Assembly: GCF_001458595.1 (NCBI RefSeq)
Contig: NZ_LN890328.1
Location: 1,918,903-1,982,902, forward strand
Direction: 5' to 3'
Length of the DNA stretch: 64,000 bases
Origin: Clostridium neonatale
Lineage (GTDB): Bacteria; Bacillota; Clostridia; Clostridiales; Clostridiaceae
In this document: one piece after another, positions 48,344-58,579 of the stretch
How positions within the stretch are numbered: position 1 is the stretch's first letter
Layout of the letters: each line of letters starts with the position of its first letter
Position numbers and translations under genes: made by a program
The notes under the pieces: generated by a model
What the model saw: the letters and a program-made list of their open reading frames with translations, nothing else
Databases searched by the model: none
What the model was told of the DNA's origin: nothing

Positions 48344-48901
48344 TTATATTGATAAAACCTCTTTTTCTTTTGCAGTAATTATACTATCTATTTTTTTAAC
48401 TACACCATCTGTTATTTTTTGAACACTATCTTCTGCTTTCTTAATTTCATCTTCTGAGATATCGGCATCTTTTTTCATGTTCTTTAGTTTATCATTAGCA
48501 GTTTTTCTGATTGATCTAACTGCAACTTTCGCTTCTTCTCCGACTTTTTTAACATTTTTAACAAGAGCTTTTCTTGTTTCTTCAGTAAGTTCAGGTATTA
48601 TTAATCTTATAACAGTACCATCACTTGAAGGATTTAATCCCAAATCTGATTTTAATATAGCTTTTTCAATTTCTTTTATTAGAGGCTTTTCCCATGGAGT
48701 TATCATAAGTACTCTTGGTTCCGGTGTAACTACGTTAGCTACTTGACTTAATGGACACATAGTTCCATAATAGTCGATTTGAATTTTATCAAGCATTGAA
48801 GGATTTGCTCTTCCTGCTTTCATTGTTGATAAATCTTTTTCTAATACAGATACTGTTTTATTCATTTTTTCTTCTGCATTTTTAATAACTTCTTTAATCA
48901 T
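48344..48901 (-). CDS. frr: Ribosome recycling factor
   Basis: A 185-residue RRF of normal length (LSTMKAGRANPSMLDKI, YYGTMCPLSQVANV, DGTVIRLIIPELTEE). With EF-G it splits post-termination ribosomes. It follows pyrH with a 10-base gap. Confidence 0.98.
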   Translation of the reverse strand: MIKEVIKNAEEKMNKTVSVLEKDLSTMKAGRANPSMLDKIQIDYYGTMCPLSQVANVVTPEPRVLMITPWEKPLIKEIEKAILKSDLGLNPSSDGTVIRLIIPELTEETRKALVKNVKKVGEEAKVAVRSIRKTANDKLKNMKKDADISEDEIKKAEDSVQKITDGVVKKIDSIITAKEKEVLSI

Positions 48902-48911
48902 GATTAACCTC

Positions 48912-49625
48912 CTATTTACTAGTAACTAATGTTCCTATATTTTCTCCATACATGGCTCTTTTTATATTTCCCGGTTCATCTAAGCCAAATACAAGTATTG
49001 GAATATTATTATCCATACATAATGATGTTGCTGTTGAATCCATTACTTGTAATCCTTGATCTAATACATCAATATAAGATAGTGTATCATATTTCTTTGC
49101 ATCTGCATACTTATGAGGATCTTTATTATATACACCATCAACTTTTTTAGCTAAAAGAATTACATCCGCTTCTATTTCAGCTGCTCTTAATGCAGCAGTT
49201 GTATCTGTAGAGAAGTATGGATTACCAGTTCCAGCTGCAAAAATAACTACTCTTCCTTTTTCTAAATGTCTCATAGCTCTTCTTCTTATAAATGGTTCTG
49301 CAATTTCTTTCATTTCAATTGCAGTTTGTACTCTAGTCATAACACCAACTTGTTCTAATGAATCTTGAAGTGCTAAAGCATTTATACAAGTTGCCATCAT
49401 TCCCATATAGTCAGCAGTAGTTCTGTCCATTCCTTCACCACTTCTGCCTCTCCAAATGTTTCCGCCTCCAACTACAGTTCCAACTTCAACACCCATATCA
49501 ACTAATTCCTTAATTTCAAGAGCTATTCTCTTAGCTACATTAAAATCTAACCCAAAACCACTTGCACCAGCTAATGCCTCTCCTGAAAGTTTTAAGATTA
49601 CTCTTTTATATTTGCATTCTGACAT
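48912..49625 (-). CDS. pyrH: UMP kinase
   Basis: A 237-residue amino-acid-kinase-fold enzyme converting UMP to UDP. Motifs: [38 protein letters not shown], and [20 protein letters not shown] precedes the ATG. A readable promoter lies about 92 bases upstream, after the tsf terminator. Confidence 0.97.
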   Translation of the reverse strand: MSECKYKRVILKLSGEALAGASGFGLDFNVAKRIALEIKELVDMGVEVGTVVGGGNIWRGRSGEGMDRTTADYMGMMATCINALALQDSLEQVGVMTRVQTAIEMKEIAEPFIRRRAMRHLEKGRVVIFAAGTGNPYFSTDTTAALRAAEIEADVILLAKKVDGVYNKDPHKYADAKKYDTLSYIDVLDQGLQVMDSTATSLCMDNNIPILVFGLDEPGNIKRAMYGENIGTLVTSK

Positions 49626-49716
49626 TTAAAACTACCTCCTCAATCTTCCTAGGAATATTCTTTTAACTACTCTTCTATATATTTAAAATTTAATCCACTA
49701 TCTACAAATCTAAGTT

Positions 49717-49745
49717 ATTATATTAATTAAATTTGCCCTTAGTAA
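49717..49745 (-). promoter_or_regulatory. Candidate promoter of pyrH-frr
   Basis: TTACTA (49740-49745), 17-base spacer, TATAAT (49717-49722) on the minus strand. The -10 is perfect, the -35 weak. Confidence 0.55.
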
Positions 49746-49825
49746 TTAAATTTATTCTCTATAATAATAAAACTTTACATATATAATGTTCAAGTTATTT
49801 TTCTATATTAATAACATATTTCTTT

Positions 49826-49852
49826 AAAAAAAGAGAACACTAAGTGTTCTCT
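49826..49852 (-). terminator. Terminator after tsf
   Basis: AGAGAACA (49832-49839) pairs with TGTTCTCT (49845-49852), followed leftward by seven T residues. Confidence 0.85.
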
Positions 49853-49864
49853 CCTTAAGGTAAA

Positions 49865-50782
49865 TTATTTACCCATTTGTGCAGCAACTTCTGCAGCGAA
49901 GTCTACTTTTTCAACTTCGATTCCTTCTCCTCTTTCGTATCTTACGAATCTAGTTACAGACACTGGAGAACCGATTTCTTTAGATTTTTCAGCTAAGAAC
50001 TTAGATATTGTCTTATCTCCATCCTTAACCCATAATTGTTCTAAAAGACAAACTTCTTTGTAGTATTTTTGAATTCTTCCATTAACCATTTTTTCAACGA
50101 TATTTTCTGGCTTACCTTCATTTAAAGCTTGAACTCTGTAAATTTCTTTTTCTTTTTCAATTGATTCTGCATCTACATCTTCTTTGCTTAAGAATAATGG
50201 ATTGGCAGCAGCAATTTGCATACAAATTTCTTTAGCGATTTCATCTAATGAATTACTTGCTGTATCACAAGCTAATTCAACTAAAACTCCGATTCTTCCG
50301 CCACCGTGGATATAGCTCTTAACAATACCATTTTCTATGTTGAACTTAGTAAATCTTCTTACTGTCATGTTTTCACCAAGTTTAGCAATTAATGCTTTTA
50401 AAGCATCTGCAACACTTGTTTCACCATCAAATTTTTCATTTACTAATTGTTCTACTGTTGTTACAGATGTAGCAACTACTATTTCAGCTAATTTATCAGC
50501 AAAAGCTGTGAACTCTTCATTTAAAGCAACGAAATCTGTTTCACAGTTGAATTCTACAATTGCACCAGTTTTCTTATCTTCTGAGATGTAAGTCTTAACA
50601 ACACCTTCAGCTGCTGTTCTTCCTGTTTTTTTAGCAGCATCCGCAAGACCTTTTTCTCTTAAGAATTCTACTGCTTTATCTTTATCTCCTTCAGTTGCAA
50701 CAAGAGCTTTTTTACAATCCATCATTTTTGCTCCTGTCATTTCTCTTAGTTCTTTAACTAATTGTGCACTAATGTTTGCCAT
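49865..50782 (-). CDS. tsf: Elongation factor Ts
   Basis: A 305-residue nucleotide-exchange factor for EF-Tu. The N-terminal UBA-like part ([20 protein letters not shown]) and the two core repeats ([27 protein letters not shown]) are all present. It follows rpsB, with a hairpin between them that may limit read-through. Confidence 0.98.
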   Translation of the reverse strand: MANISAQLVKELREMTGAKMMDCKKALVATEGDKDKAVEFLREKGLADAAKKTGRTAAEGVVKTYISEDKKTGAIVEFNCETDFVALNEEFTAFADKLAEIVVATSVTTVEQLVNEKFDGETSVADALKALIAKLGENMTVRRFTKFNIENGIVKSYIHGGGRIGVLVELACDTASNSLDEIAKEICMQIAAANPLFLSKEDVDAESIEKEKEIYRVQALNEGKPENIVEKMVNGRIQKYYKEVCLLEQLWVKDGDKTISKFLAEKSKEIGSPVSVTRFVRYERGEGIEVEKVDFAAEVAAQMGK

Positions 50783-50825
50783 AAGTTATATCCTCCTTAT
50801 TATAAGTAATCCTTACCATTATGTA

Positions 50826-50861
50826 AGAAAAAGAGGAAATGAAGTGAACTTCACTTCCTCT
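50826..50861 (-). terminator. Terminator/attenuator between rpsB and tsf
   Basis: A 14-bp stem with one mismatch (50832-50845 with 50848-50861) followed leftward by a T-rich run, midway in the 100-base gap between the two genes. Confidence 0.75.
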
Positions 50862-50885
50862 ATGCTTTTATATAAATCCCTTATA

Positions 50886-51587
50886 TTATTCAGCTAATTG
50901 TTCACCTTGTCTTCCTTCGATTATAGCGTCAGCCATTTTAGCAGTTATTAATTTAACAGCTCTTATCGCATCATCATTACCTGGAATCACATAATCTACT
51001 TCTTCTGGATCACAGTTTGTATCTACGATAGCTACAACTGGAATTCCTAAAATTTTAGCTTCTGATATAGCGTTCTTTTCTTTTCTTGGATCTACAACGA
51101 ACATAGCTCCTATGTTTTCAGGATCTAAATTTCTAATACCACCTAAGTTGTTTTCAAGTTTTTCTAATTCACCTTTTAACTTGATAACTTCTTTCTTTGG
51201 AAGAACTTCAAAAGTTCCATCTTCTTGCATTTTTTCAATTTCTTCCATTTTCTTAATTCTGCTCTTGATAGTTGTGAAGTTAGTTAACATTCCACCTAAC
51301 CATCTGTTGTTAACGAAGTGCATGTTACTTCTTACAGCTTCTTCTTGGATAGCTTCTTGAGCTTGTTTCTTAGTTCCAACGAAAAGAATATCTTTTCCAT
51401 CTACAGCTACTTCTTTAATGAAGTTATAAGCTTCTTCAGCTTTCTTTACAGTCTTTTGTAAATCTATGATATAGATTCCGTTTCTTTCTGTAAAGATGTA
51501 TGGAGCCATTTTAGGGTTCCATCTTCTTGTTTGGTGACCAAAGTGTACACCTGCTTCTAATAATTGTTTCATTGATATTACTGACAT
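50886..51587 (-). CDS. rpsB: 30S ribosomal protein S2
   Basis: A 233-residue S2 ([82 protein letters not shown]). Coiled-coil insert residues (about 115-150) are present. AAGGAGG precedes the ATG. It has a strong promoter and a folded leader, so S2 autoregulation is possible. Confidence 0.98.
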   Translation of the reverse strand: MSVISMKQLLEAGVHFGHQTRRWNPKMAPYIFTERNGIYIIDLQKTVKKAEEAYNFIKEVAVDGKDILFVGTKKQAQEAIQEEAVRSNMHFVNNRWLGGMLTNFTTIKSRIKKMEEIEKMQEDGTFEVLPKKEVIKLKGELEKLENNLGGIRNLDPENIGAMFVVDPRKEKNAISEAKILGIPVVAIVDTNCDPEEVDYVIPGNDDAIRAVKLITAKMADAIIEGRQGEQLAE

Positions 51588-51614
51588 TTTGTTACCTCCT
51601 TAGGTTTATCCCTC

Positions 51615-51677
51615 CACTATCTTTAGCTCATAAATAACCTTCTAAATAAAGGGCACCTATTTATGAATTGGATAGTG
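51615..51677 (-). promoter_or_regulatory. Structured rpsB leader, candidate S2-responsive RNA
   Basis: CACTATC (51615-51621) pairs with GATAGTG (51671-51677), and TCATAAATA (51628-51636) pairs with TATTTATGA (51658-51666), enclosing a GGTGCCC...GGT internal part. It starts right after the predicted transcription start. Confidence 0.6.
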
Positions 51678-51699
51678 TGTGTATTTTGTTACCTTAGAT

Positions 51700-51728
51700 A
51701 GTATATCACAAGCTAATTGACCTATCAA
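51700..51728 (-). promoter_or_regulatory. Vegetative promoter of rpsB-tsf
   Basis: TTGATA (51723-51728), 17-base spacer, TATACT (51700-51705) on the minus strand. Confidence 0.8.
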
Positions 51729-51840
51729 CATTTTTTTTATTTTTTATAATTATTCTCTCTTTAAAAATGCCTATTGTTTTAAAATTTATTTGCTTCATTT
51801 TATTAGTATATCTTATTTGCTTAATAAATATTATAAAAAA

Positions 51841-51875
51841 ATCAAGTAATCTGAGTAAAACTCAGATTATTTGAT
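51841..51875 (-). terminator. Terminator overlapping the codY stop codon
   Basis: A 16-bp stem (51841-51856 with 51860-51875, one mismatch) with A and T runs on either side. Its 5' arm in the leftward transcript includes the last two codY codons and the TAA. Confidence 0.85.
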
Positions 51876-52643
51876 TTTTTTTAGTTCTTCCATTAATTTC
51901 TCATTTAATATTCTAATGTATGTTCCCTTCATACCAAGGGATCGAGACTCTATAACACCAGCACTTTCAAACTTTCTTAATGCATTTACTATAACACTTC
52001 TTGTTATTCCAACTTTATCTGCAATTTTAGATGCTACAAGAAGGCCTTCATTTCCATTAAGCTCATCAAAAATATGCTCTACAGCTTCTAATTCCGAATA
52101 CGATAATGTTCCTATTGCTAACTGGACAACTGCTTTTTTTCTTGTTTCTTCAGCAATTTCATCTTGCATAGCTCTAAGCATTTCCATTCCTACTATTGTT
52201 GCACTATATTCAACTAAAACTAAATCATCGTCTGTAAATGGTTTACCAAATCTAGCAAGGATAAGGGTTCCTCTTCTTTCCCTATTTCCTATTATAGGCA
52301 CTATAGTAGATAATTTATCAACTTGTTTACAACTACCTATTTCTTGGAAAACACATTTACCCTCATTTGGGATATTTGCAATTGTTTCATTGTTCTCCAA
52401 AAGAACTTTATTATAATCTTCCGTAAATTTTTTATCTTCTATAACTTTCTTTTTCATAGCTTCACATTCAAAGTTTGCACAAAAGGAATATCCTAAAACC
52501 TTACCTTTTCTACTGATTATATATGCATTACAGTCTAATACTTGACTTAAAAGTATACATATATCTTGAAATGCTACAGGTTCTGTTCCTGATTTTTGTA
52601 AAATTTTATTTAACATCCTAGTTTTATCTAAAAGTGATGACAT
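51867..52643 (-). CDS. codY: GTP- and branched-chain-amino-acid-sensing repressor CodY
   Basis: About 258 residues, the standard CodY length. The GAF domain (about 1-155) senses isoleucine, leucine and valine. The C-terminal winged helix (about 200-258) has [37 protein letters not shown]. The ATG at 52643 gives the normal N-terminus ([15 protein letters not shown]); GGGGG lies nine bases upstream. The promoter and a CodY-box-like site in the leader suggest autoregulation. It stands between topA and rpsB. Confidence 0.98.
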   Translation of the reverse strand: MSSLLDKTRMLNKILQKSGTEPVAFQDICILLSQVLDCNAYIISRKGKVLGYSFCANFECEAMKKKVIEDKKFTEDYNKVLLENNETIANIPNEGKCVFQEIGSCKQVDKLSTIVPIIGNRERRGTLILARFGKPFTDDDLVLVEYSATIVGMEMLRAMQDEIAEETRKKAVVQLAIGTLSYSELEAVEHIFDELNGNEGLLVASKIADKVGITRSVIVNALRKFESAGVIESRSLGMKGTYIRILNEKLMEELKKIK

Positions 52644-52696
52644 ATTTATTATCCCCCTTGGCATCCTATATTTCTTATCTATAAAAAAGCATCTTG

Positions 52697-52711
52697 AATT
52701 GTTAGAAAATT
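52697..52711. promoter_or_regulatory. CodY-box-like site in the codY leader
   Basis: AATTGTTAGAAAATT differs from the CodY consensus AATTTTCWGAAAATT at two of 15 positions and lies downstream of the codY promoter, between start site and gene. Confidence 0.5.
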
Positions 52712-52750
52712 CTTAAAATTTTTAATTAAATAAAAAATACTCTTAGTTGT

Positions 52751-52779
52751 AGTTTATCATATAAAAATTCCCTTTTCAA
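52751..52779 (-). promoter_or_regulatory. Vegetative promoter of codY
   Basis: TTGAAA (52774-52779), 17-base spacer, TAAACT (52751-52756) on the minus strand. Confidence 0.65.
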
Positions 52780-52825
52780 CAGATTTTTATACTAACTGAC
52801 ATCTTATTAAAGTTTTTAATAAATA

Positions 52826-52864
52826 AAAAAACATTTGCATTAAATAAAAAATTAATGCAAATGT
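52826..52864 (-). terminator. Terminator after topA
   Basis: ACATTTGCATTAA (52831-52843) pairs perfectly with TTAATGCAAATGT (52852-52864), 13 bp, with seven T residues leftward. Confidence 0.85.
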
Positions 52865-52891
52865 AAAAATTAAATTATATTTAATAAATTT

Positions 52892-54982
52892 CTAATCATC
52901 TTTTTTTTCTTCTTTTATTTCTTTTTTATATCCACACTCTGTATTAGAGCATTGAATGTACTTTCCTTTTGATTTTGAATACTTTAAAACCATATATGAA
53001 TCACATTCTGGACATTTTTCTTTTACAGGCTCATACCAGCTTACAAAGTCACATTCTGGATAACCTGAACATCCAAAAAACTTCTTACCTTTTTTACTCT
53101 TTTTAGCAACTATTGTATTTCCACACTTAGGACAAGGTACATCTAATTTTTCAACTATAGGTTTAGCATTTTTGCATTCTGGATATCCAGGACATGCTAA
53201 AAATTCTCCAAATCTACCTTTCTTTATCACCATCATTCGCCCACATTTTTCGCATGGTACATCTGACACTTTGTCTTCAATTACAACTTTAGAAATTTCT
53301 TTTTCTGCCTTCTCAATTGATATTTTCAAAGGATCAAAAAACTCAGCAACTATTTCAGTCCAATCCTCTTTCCCTTCTTCAACATCATCTAATTTCTTTT
53401 CCATTTCTGCTGTAAAATCTACATCTACAATTTGCTCAAAGTAATCACTCATAATGTTATTTACTATTTCCCCAAGCTCTGTTGGTATTAAATTTTTCTT
53501 TTCTCTAACTATATAATTTCTACTAAGGAGTGTAGAAATAGTAGGTACATACGTACTTGGTCTTCCAATTTCTTTTTCTTCAAGAAGCTTTACAAAAGAT
53601 GCTTCTGTATACCTCGGTGCTGGTTGAGTAAAGTGTTGACTTGCACCCATGCTTTGTTTCTTTAGTTCTTCATTTTCCTCTAGTGATGGTAATATTACTG
53701 ATTTATCATCTTCTTCATTGCTATATTCATATATTTTCATAAATCCATCAAATTCAATTGTAGAACCACTTGCTTTAAATTTATAATCTCCATTTACAAT
53801 ATCTATAGAATTTGTATTTAATAAGCATGATGCCATTTGGCTAGCTATAAACCTCTTCCAAATTAATGAGTATAATTTATATTGTTCTGAAGTTAAATTT
53901 TCTTTTGCTATTTCTGGTGTTATCTCAACATATGTTGGTCTTATTGCTTCGTGAGCATCTTGAATATTTTTTTTACTTTTATAAACTCTTTTTTCAGTTG
54001 GTAAATATTCTTTTCCATAATTATTTTCAATAAATTCCCTTGCACTGTTTTGCGCATCTTCTGAAATTCTCACAGAATCTGTCCTCATATATGTTATAAG
54101 ACCAACAGTACCATATCCTTTTACCTCTACACCTTCATATAAAACCTGTGCTATAGACATTGTTCTCTTTGTCATAAAGTTTAGCTTTTTATTTGCATCT
54201 TGTTGAAGTGTACTTGTTGTAAATGGAGCTAATGGATTTCTATTTTTCTTCCCCTTCTTTATACTCTTCACAAGAAAATTTCCATTTTCAAGTTCAGCAA
54301 CAATTTTATTTGCACTTTCTTCATTATTAATTTCAATTTTTTCATTTTTATATGTTGAAAGTCTTACTGGAAACTTACTCTTTTCTTTTTTTAATACTGT
54401 ATCTATTAGCCAATATTCCTTTGGAATAAATTCATTAATTTCCTTTTCTCTATCACAGATTAATTTAAGTGCTGCTGATTGCACCCTTCCAGCACTTAAT
54501 CCCCATTTTACATTTCTCCATAAAATTGGACTTATCTCATAACCAACTAATCTATCCAATACTCTTCTAGCTTGTTGTGCATCAACTAAATCTAAATTAA
54601 TTTTTCTCGCCTGCTTTATTGATGCTTTAACTGCTGTTTTAGTTACTTCATTAAAAACAATTCTACATTGTTCATCTTCAGAAATTTTTAAAATATTCGC
54701 TAAATGCCATGAAATAGCTTCACCTTCACGATCGGGGTCGGTTGCAAGATATACTTTATCAGCTTTTTTAGCTGCTTTTCTAAGTTTACTTATTAATTCA
54801 CCTTTTCCTCTTATTGTTATATATTTAGGAATATAGTGATTTTCTATGTCTACCCCAAGTTTACTTTTAGGCAAGTCTCTTACATGCCCCATTGATGCTT
54901 CTACAATATAATTTTTTCCTAAATATTTGCCAATTGTTTTTGCTTTAGCTGGCGATTCTACAATTACTAGTTTTTGACCCAT
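52892..54982 (-). CDS. topA: DNA topoisomerase I
   Basis: A 696-residue type IA topoisomerase that relaxes negative supercoils. TOPRIM at the N-terminus (IVESPAKAKTIGKYLG, ATDPDREGEAISWHL), the catalytic Tyr in LITYMRTDSVRIS, and three C-terminal zinc ribbons (CEKCGRMM..C, CPKCGNTI..C, CPECDSYM..C, each closing with CxGYPEC or CSNTEC). It lies between dprA and codY, a common clostridial order. Confidence 0.98.
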   Translation of the reverse strand: MGQKLVIVESPAKAKTIGKYLGKNYIVEASMGHVRDLPKSKLGVDIENHYIPKYITIRGKGELISKLRKAAKKADKVYLATDPDREGEAISWHLANILKISEDEQCRIVFNEVTKTAVKASIKQARKINLDLVDAQQARRVLDRLVGYEISPILWRNVKWGLSAGRVQSAALKLICDREKEINEFIPKEYWLIDTVLKKEKSKFPVRLSTYKNEKIEINNEESANKIVAELENGNFLVKSIKKGKKNRNPLAPFTTSTLQQDANKKLNFMTKRTMSIAQVLYEGVEVKGYGTVGLITYMRTDSVRISEDAQNSAREFIENNYGKEYLPTEKRVYKSKKNIQDAHEAIRPTYVEITPEIAKENLTSEQYKLYSLIWKRFIASQMASCLLNTNSIDIVNGDYKFKASGSTIEFDGFMKIYEYSNEEDDKSVILPSLEENEELKKQSMGASQHFTQPAPRYTEASFVKLLEEKEIGRPSTYVPTISTLLSRNYIVREKKNLIPTELGEIVNNIMSDYFEQIVDVDFTAEMEKKLDDVEEGKEDWTEIVAEFFDPLKISIEKAEKEISKVVIEDKVSDVPCEKCGRMMVIKKGRFGEFLACPGYPECKNAKPIVEKLDVPCPKCGNTIVAKKSKKGKKFFGCSGYPECDFVSWYEPVKEKCPECDSYMVLKYSKSKGKYIQCSNTECGYKKEIKEEKKDD

Positions 54983-55048
54983 AGCATAACTCCATATACT
55001 TATTTATGGAGTATTCACCCCCTGTATACTTTTAATCTTTCAAATTTC

Positions 55049-56104
55049 TTACATTGTTCTTACATAATAATTTCCTGGCAAACAAATTATTTCACCTTTA
55101 ATCTGCATTTCAAATAATAATGCATATAATTTTCCTCTATCTATTGATGAATTATTAAATATATTATCAATATGAATAGGTGAATCATCTATCAAATCTA
55201 ATATTTCCTCTTTTTCAGGAACTATCTTTTGCGGCTCAATATCTATATGTGGTAAATTGAGTAAAACCTTCAAATCTTCCACATCTGTGCAAATACATCC
55301 ACCATCACGCATAAGTTTATTCGATCCACTTGCTCCTTTATATAATATAGAGCCCGGAATAACAATAACCTGTTTATGCTGTTCAAGCGAGTATCTCGCC
55401 GTAATTAATGAGCCACTTTTATCTGAAGCTTCTGCAACTATTACGCTTTCACTTAGACCACTTATAATTCTATTTCTACTCGGAAAATTAGTTTTTAATG
55501 GTGGTGTGCCTAATAAAAATTCTGAAATTATTACACCTTTTTCACATATCTTAGAAAATAACTCTTTATTTTCTCTTGGATAGACTCTATCTATACCACA
55601 TCCTAGTACACATATGTTTATCCCACCACATTCTAAAGCAGTTTTATGTGCTGTTGAATCTATGCCTCGTGCACCTCCGCTTATAAGCGTAATATTATTA
55701 GTAATAAGCTCCTTTGTCAAGAGTTTTGTTACAACAAATCCATAATTTGAACATTTTCTAGCACCAACAATTGCAACAATTTTATCATTAATTACTTCAA
55801 TATTACCTTTATAAAACAAAAAAAATGGTGGTTCTAAAATTTGTTTTAATTTCTCTTTGTATGCGGGATTAGCATATGTTATATATCCTATATTTTTCTT
55901 ATTTAATATTTCTTTTACTCTTAATACCTCAGTTATTAAATCTTCTTTTTGAAAATTTTTTAATTTTTTTGATATTGAACTTTCTTTTTTCAATATCTCT
56001 TCAAAATTATCATAAACGTTTTTACAGGTTTTATACTTATCAATTAGTTTTATTTTTTTAGAATTACTTATTTCAAGAAGAATTAACCATAGTTCATAAT
56101 CCAT
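55049..56104 (-). CDS. dprA: DNA-processing protein DprA/Smf
   Basis: A 351-residue protein that loads RecA on incoming single-stranded DNA. It has a Rossmann-like core with VAIVGARKCSNYG, SGGARGIDSTAHKTAL, FPSRNRIISGLS and EASDKSGSLITARYSLEQ, plus a C-terminal winged-helix-like tail. It sits between yifB and topA; natural transformation is not implied by this gene alone. Confidence 0.95.
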   Translation of the reverse strand: MDYELWLILLEISNSKKIKLIDKYKTCKNVYDNFEEILKKESSISKKLKNFQKEDLITEVLRVKEILNKKNIGYITYANPAYKEKLKQILEPPFFLFYKGNIEVINDKIVAIVGARKCSNYGFVVTKLLTKELITNNITLISGGARGIDSTAHKTALECGGINICVLGCGIDRVYPRENKELFSKICEKGVIISEFLLGTPPLKTNFPSRNRIISGLSESVIVAEASDKSGSLITARYSLEQHKQVIVIPGSILYKGASGSNKLMRDGGCICTDVEDLKVLLNLPHIDIEPQKIVPEKEEILDLIDDSPIHIDNIFNNSSIDRGKLYALLFEMQIKGEIICLPGNYYVRTM

Positions 56105-56124
56105 ATTTACACCTCATTTTCTTT

Positions 56125-57642
56125 TTATATAACCTCTCCATTTATATTTTTTCTGTAACTTATTGCTTCAATAATATGTTCTTCTAAAATATCTCTTTTA
56201 TTATCAATATCTGCTATAGTTCTTGCTAAATCTATTGTTTTCACATATCCTCTTAATGATATGTTTGAATTGTCATAGTAATGTTTTAAAACTTCTGTAC
56301 ATTTTCTATGAATTTTAAAAACTTCAAATACATCCATTCCTTTAACTTGTGAATTAAATGTGTACTTTGTATTTTTAAATCTTTCATCTTGAATTTGCCT
56401 AGCCCTCACAACGTTTTCTTTCATTATTTTTGAATCATACGAATCTTTTCTCTTCTTTATTTCATCATAAGTCAATCTTGGTACATAATTTAAAATATCC
56501 ATTCTGTCTAATAACGCATTAGAAAACTTTTTTGAATATTTACTCAAGTTATTATTTAAATAAAAATCTGCACCTTGATATTCTTGATATTCATTGTTAT
56601 CAACTGGATTAAAAGCTCCAACCAATAAAAAATCTGATGGAAGAGTATATGTTGTATTAAATCTATTAATATTTATTTTCTTTTCTTCTAAAGGCTCTCT
56701 TAATGATTCTAATACTTCTTTTTTAAATTCTAATATTTCATCTAAAAACAGTACTCCATTATGTGCTAATGTTATTTCACCTGGTTTAATTTCGCGTCCA
56801 CCACCTACAAGTCCAGCTTTTGTTACTGTATGATGTGGCATTCTAAATGGTCTTCCAAGCTTCTTACCCGTATTTAAGTTTCCAACAGAACTATATATCT
56901 TAGCAACTTCAATTAATTCTTTTTTATTTAAAGGAGGCAATATAGACAGCAAAGCTTTTGCAAGCATTGTTTTTCCACATCCCGGCTCTCCATATAAAAG
57001 TATATTATGATTTCCAGCTGCTGCAATTTCTAATGCCCTTTTTGATGAATATTGCCCTATTATATTTCCATAATCTAAATTCTGTTCTTCTTCATCAAAT
57101 ACTTCATCTTGAAGTTTATACGGCAAAAGATCTTCATATGTTATAAAATCTATAGCTTCTTTTAGAGTTTTAAACGGAAAATAATTTCCATCATTAAAAT
57201 AATATGTTTCTTCTAAATTATCATAAGAAAAGATAAATTTATTTTTATTTTCATTAATTCCTTGAAGTATTATTGGAATCATCCCTTTTATTCCTTTTAG
57301 TTCCCCAAATAAAGATAATTCACCAAAAACTATATATTCACTTAAATCTTTATTTTTAATTTGATTAGATTCCATAAGAATACCTAACGCTATTGGTAAA
57401 TCTAAAAGTGAACCAATCTTTTTTACATCAGCAGGTGCCAAATTGATAGTTATTCTTCCAAGAGGAAAATTATATCCGCTATTAATTATAGCCGCTCTTA
57501 CCCTCTCTCTAGCTTCTTTAACTGAAGCATCCGGAAGACCGACTATATTAAACATAGGTAATCCTTTGCATATATCTACCTCAACTTTAATTAAAATCCC
57601 TTCTAAGCCATTATTAGTAGCACTTGTAATTTTTACTGCCAT
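56125..57642 (-). CDS. YifB/ComM-like AAA+ ATPase
   Basis: About 505 residues. An N-terminal ChlI-like domain (VEVDICKGLPMFNIVGLPDASVKEARERV) precedes the Mg-chelatase-type AAA+ core with Walker A GEPGCGKTM, Walker B NGVLFLDEILEF, and a C-terminal Mg_chelatase_C segment (SLRGYVKTIDLARTIADI). ComM homologues are helicases that help branch migration during recombination. The ATG at 57642 is taken, since AGAGGTG fits and the TTG at 57651 overlaps that area. Confidence 0.92.
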   Translation of the reverse strand: MAVKITSATNNGLEGILIKVEVDICKGLPMFNIVGLPDASVKEARERVRAAIINSGYNFPLGRITINLAPADVKKIGSLLDLPIALGILMESNQIKNKDLSEYIVFGELSLFGELKGIKGMIPIILQGINENKNKFIFSYDNLEETYYFNDGNYFPFKTLKEAIDFITYEDLLPYKLQDEVFDEEEQNLDYGNIIGQYSSKRALEIAAAGNHNILLYGEPGCGKTMLAKALLSILPPLNKKELIEVAKIYSSVGNLNTGKKLGRPFRMPHHTVTKAGLVGGGREIKPGEITLAHNGVLFLDEILEFKKEVLESLREPLEEKKININRFNTTYTLPSDFLLVGAFNPVDNNEYQEYQGADFYLNNNLSKYSKKFSNALLDRMDILNYVPRLTYDEIKKRKDSYDSKIMKENVVRARQIQDERFKNTKYTFNSQVKGMDVFEVFKIHRKCTEVLKHYYDNSNISLRGYVKTIDLARTIADIDNKRDILEEHIIEAISYRKNINGEVI

Positions 57643-57815
57643 CCTTTTCACCTCTTAAAATTATGCATATAAATTATTATTAATTCCATTAACAAGATTA
57701 TAGACAGATAATAGATTATTAATTCTATTAAATTGAATAAATTGATTTTTTTCTCTTTTTGTTGTTAATAATATAATTAAATTAAATATATTTTTTTAAT
57801 TTAAGGGAGAAATTT

Positions 57816-58187
57816 ATGAAAAAGTTTAATAAAGCAATAGGCAGCCTAGGTGAAAATTTAGCAATAGATTATTTGAAACAAAATAAATATAAAATACTAG
57901 ATACTAATTTTAAAAACCGTTTTGGAGAGATAGATATCATCTCTAAGAAGGATGATTTAATTATAATAATAGAAGTAAAAGGAAGGTTTGGAGTAGCTTA
58001 CGGCTTTCCAAGTGAATCTGTTAATCTTTCTAAACAAAAAAATATTATAAAGGTAACCAATTCATATCTATATATAAATAATCTTTATAAACACAATATA
58101 AGATTTGATATAATTGAAATATTTCTTAACCATATAACTAATTCTTATAAAATAAATCATATAGTAGATGCCTTTAGAATAAATTAG
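57816..58187 (+). CDS. YraN family (UPF0102) endonuclease-like protein
   Basis: A 123-residue protein with the restriction-endonuclease-like core of UPF0102: GSLGENLAIDYLKQNKYKIL, RFGEIDIISKKDD and IIIEVKGRFG (E...D...ExK). Its role is unknown. AAGGGAGAA precedes the ATG. It is on the plus strand, opposite to rnhB and yifB, between which it stands. TATAAT at 57772-57777 could be its -10 box. Confidence 0.9.
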   Translation: MKKFNKAIGSLGENLAIDYLKQNKYKILDTNFKNRFGEIDIISKKDDLIIIIEVKGRFGVAYGFPSESVNLSKQKNIIKVTNSYLYINNLYKHNIRFDIIEIFLNHITNSYKINHIVDAFRIN

Positions 58188-58525
58188 AATCATAATATAA
58201 ATGTTTGCTTCCATAATCTTTCTTCATTATTTTCTATTTACATAACTTCTTTTTCTAGCAAGTTAATCTTATTACGTACCTGTTAGTTTTATTAACTGCT
58301 GTACTTTAACTAACTATTTTTACTTCAGTTCTCAATTATGGCACAATAAATCTTTTATATATATTTACTTTTATATTCAGAAAAATATATAAATACATAA
58401 TCTTAAAAATAAAAACACTTAAGAATTTGCTTATTTGTTGGGAATTGTAGTCCTAAGCCAGTATAATTTTACATTATACTTAATGCTTAATAAGAACACT
58501 GACTAATAATTTATTTAAATAAATT
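58188..58525. other. AT-rich gene-free stretch after yraN
   Basis: About 340 bases between two convergent genes. A short hairpin AGTATAAT/ATTATACT lies near 58459-58480. No open reading frame with a ribosome binding site and no further structure could be supported. Confidence 0.4.
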
Positions 58526-58567
58526 AAAAGTAGAGAATACTATTTTTTATAGCGATTCTCTACTTTT
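58526..58567. terminator. Bidirectional terminator after rnhB
   Basis: AAAAGTAGAGAAT (58526-58538) pairs perfectly with ATTCTCTACTTTT (58555-58567). Confidence 0.8.
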
Positions 58568-58579
58568 AAAATATAATAT

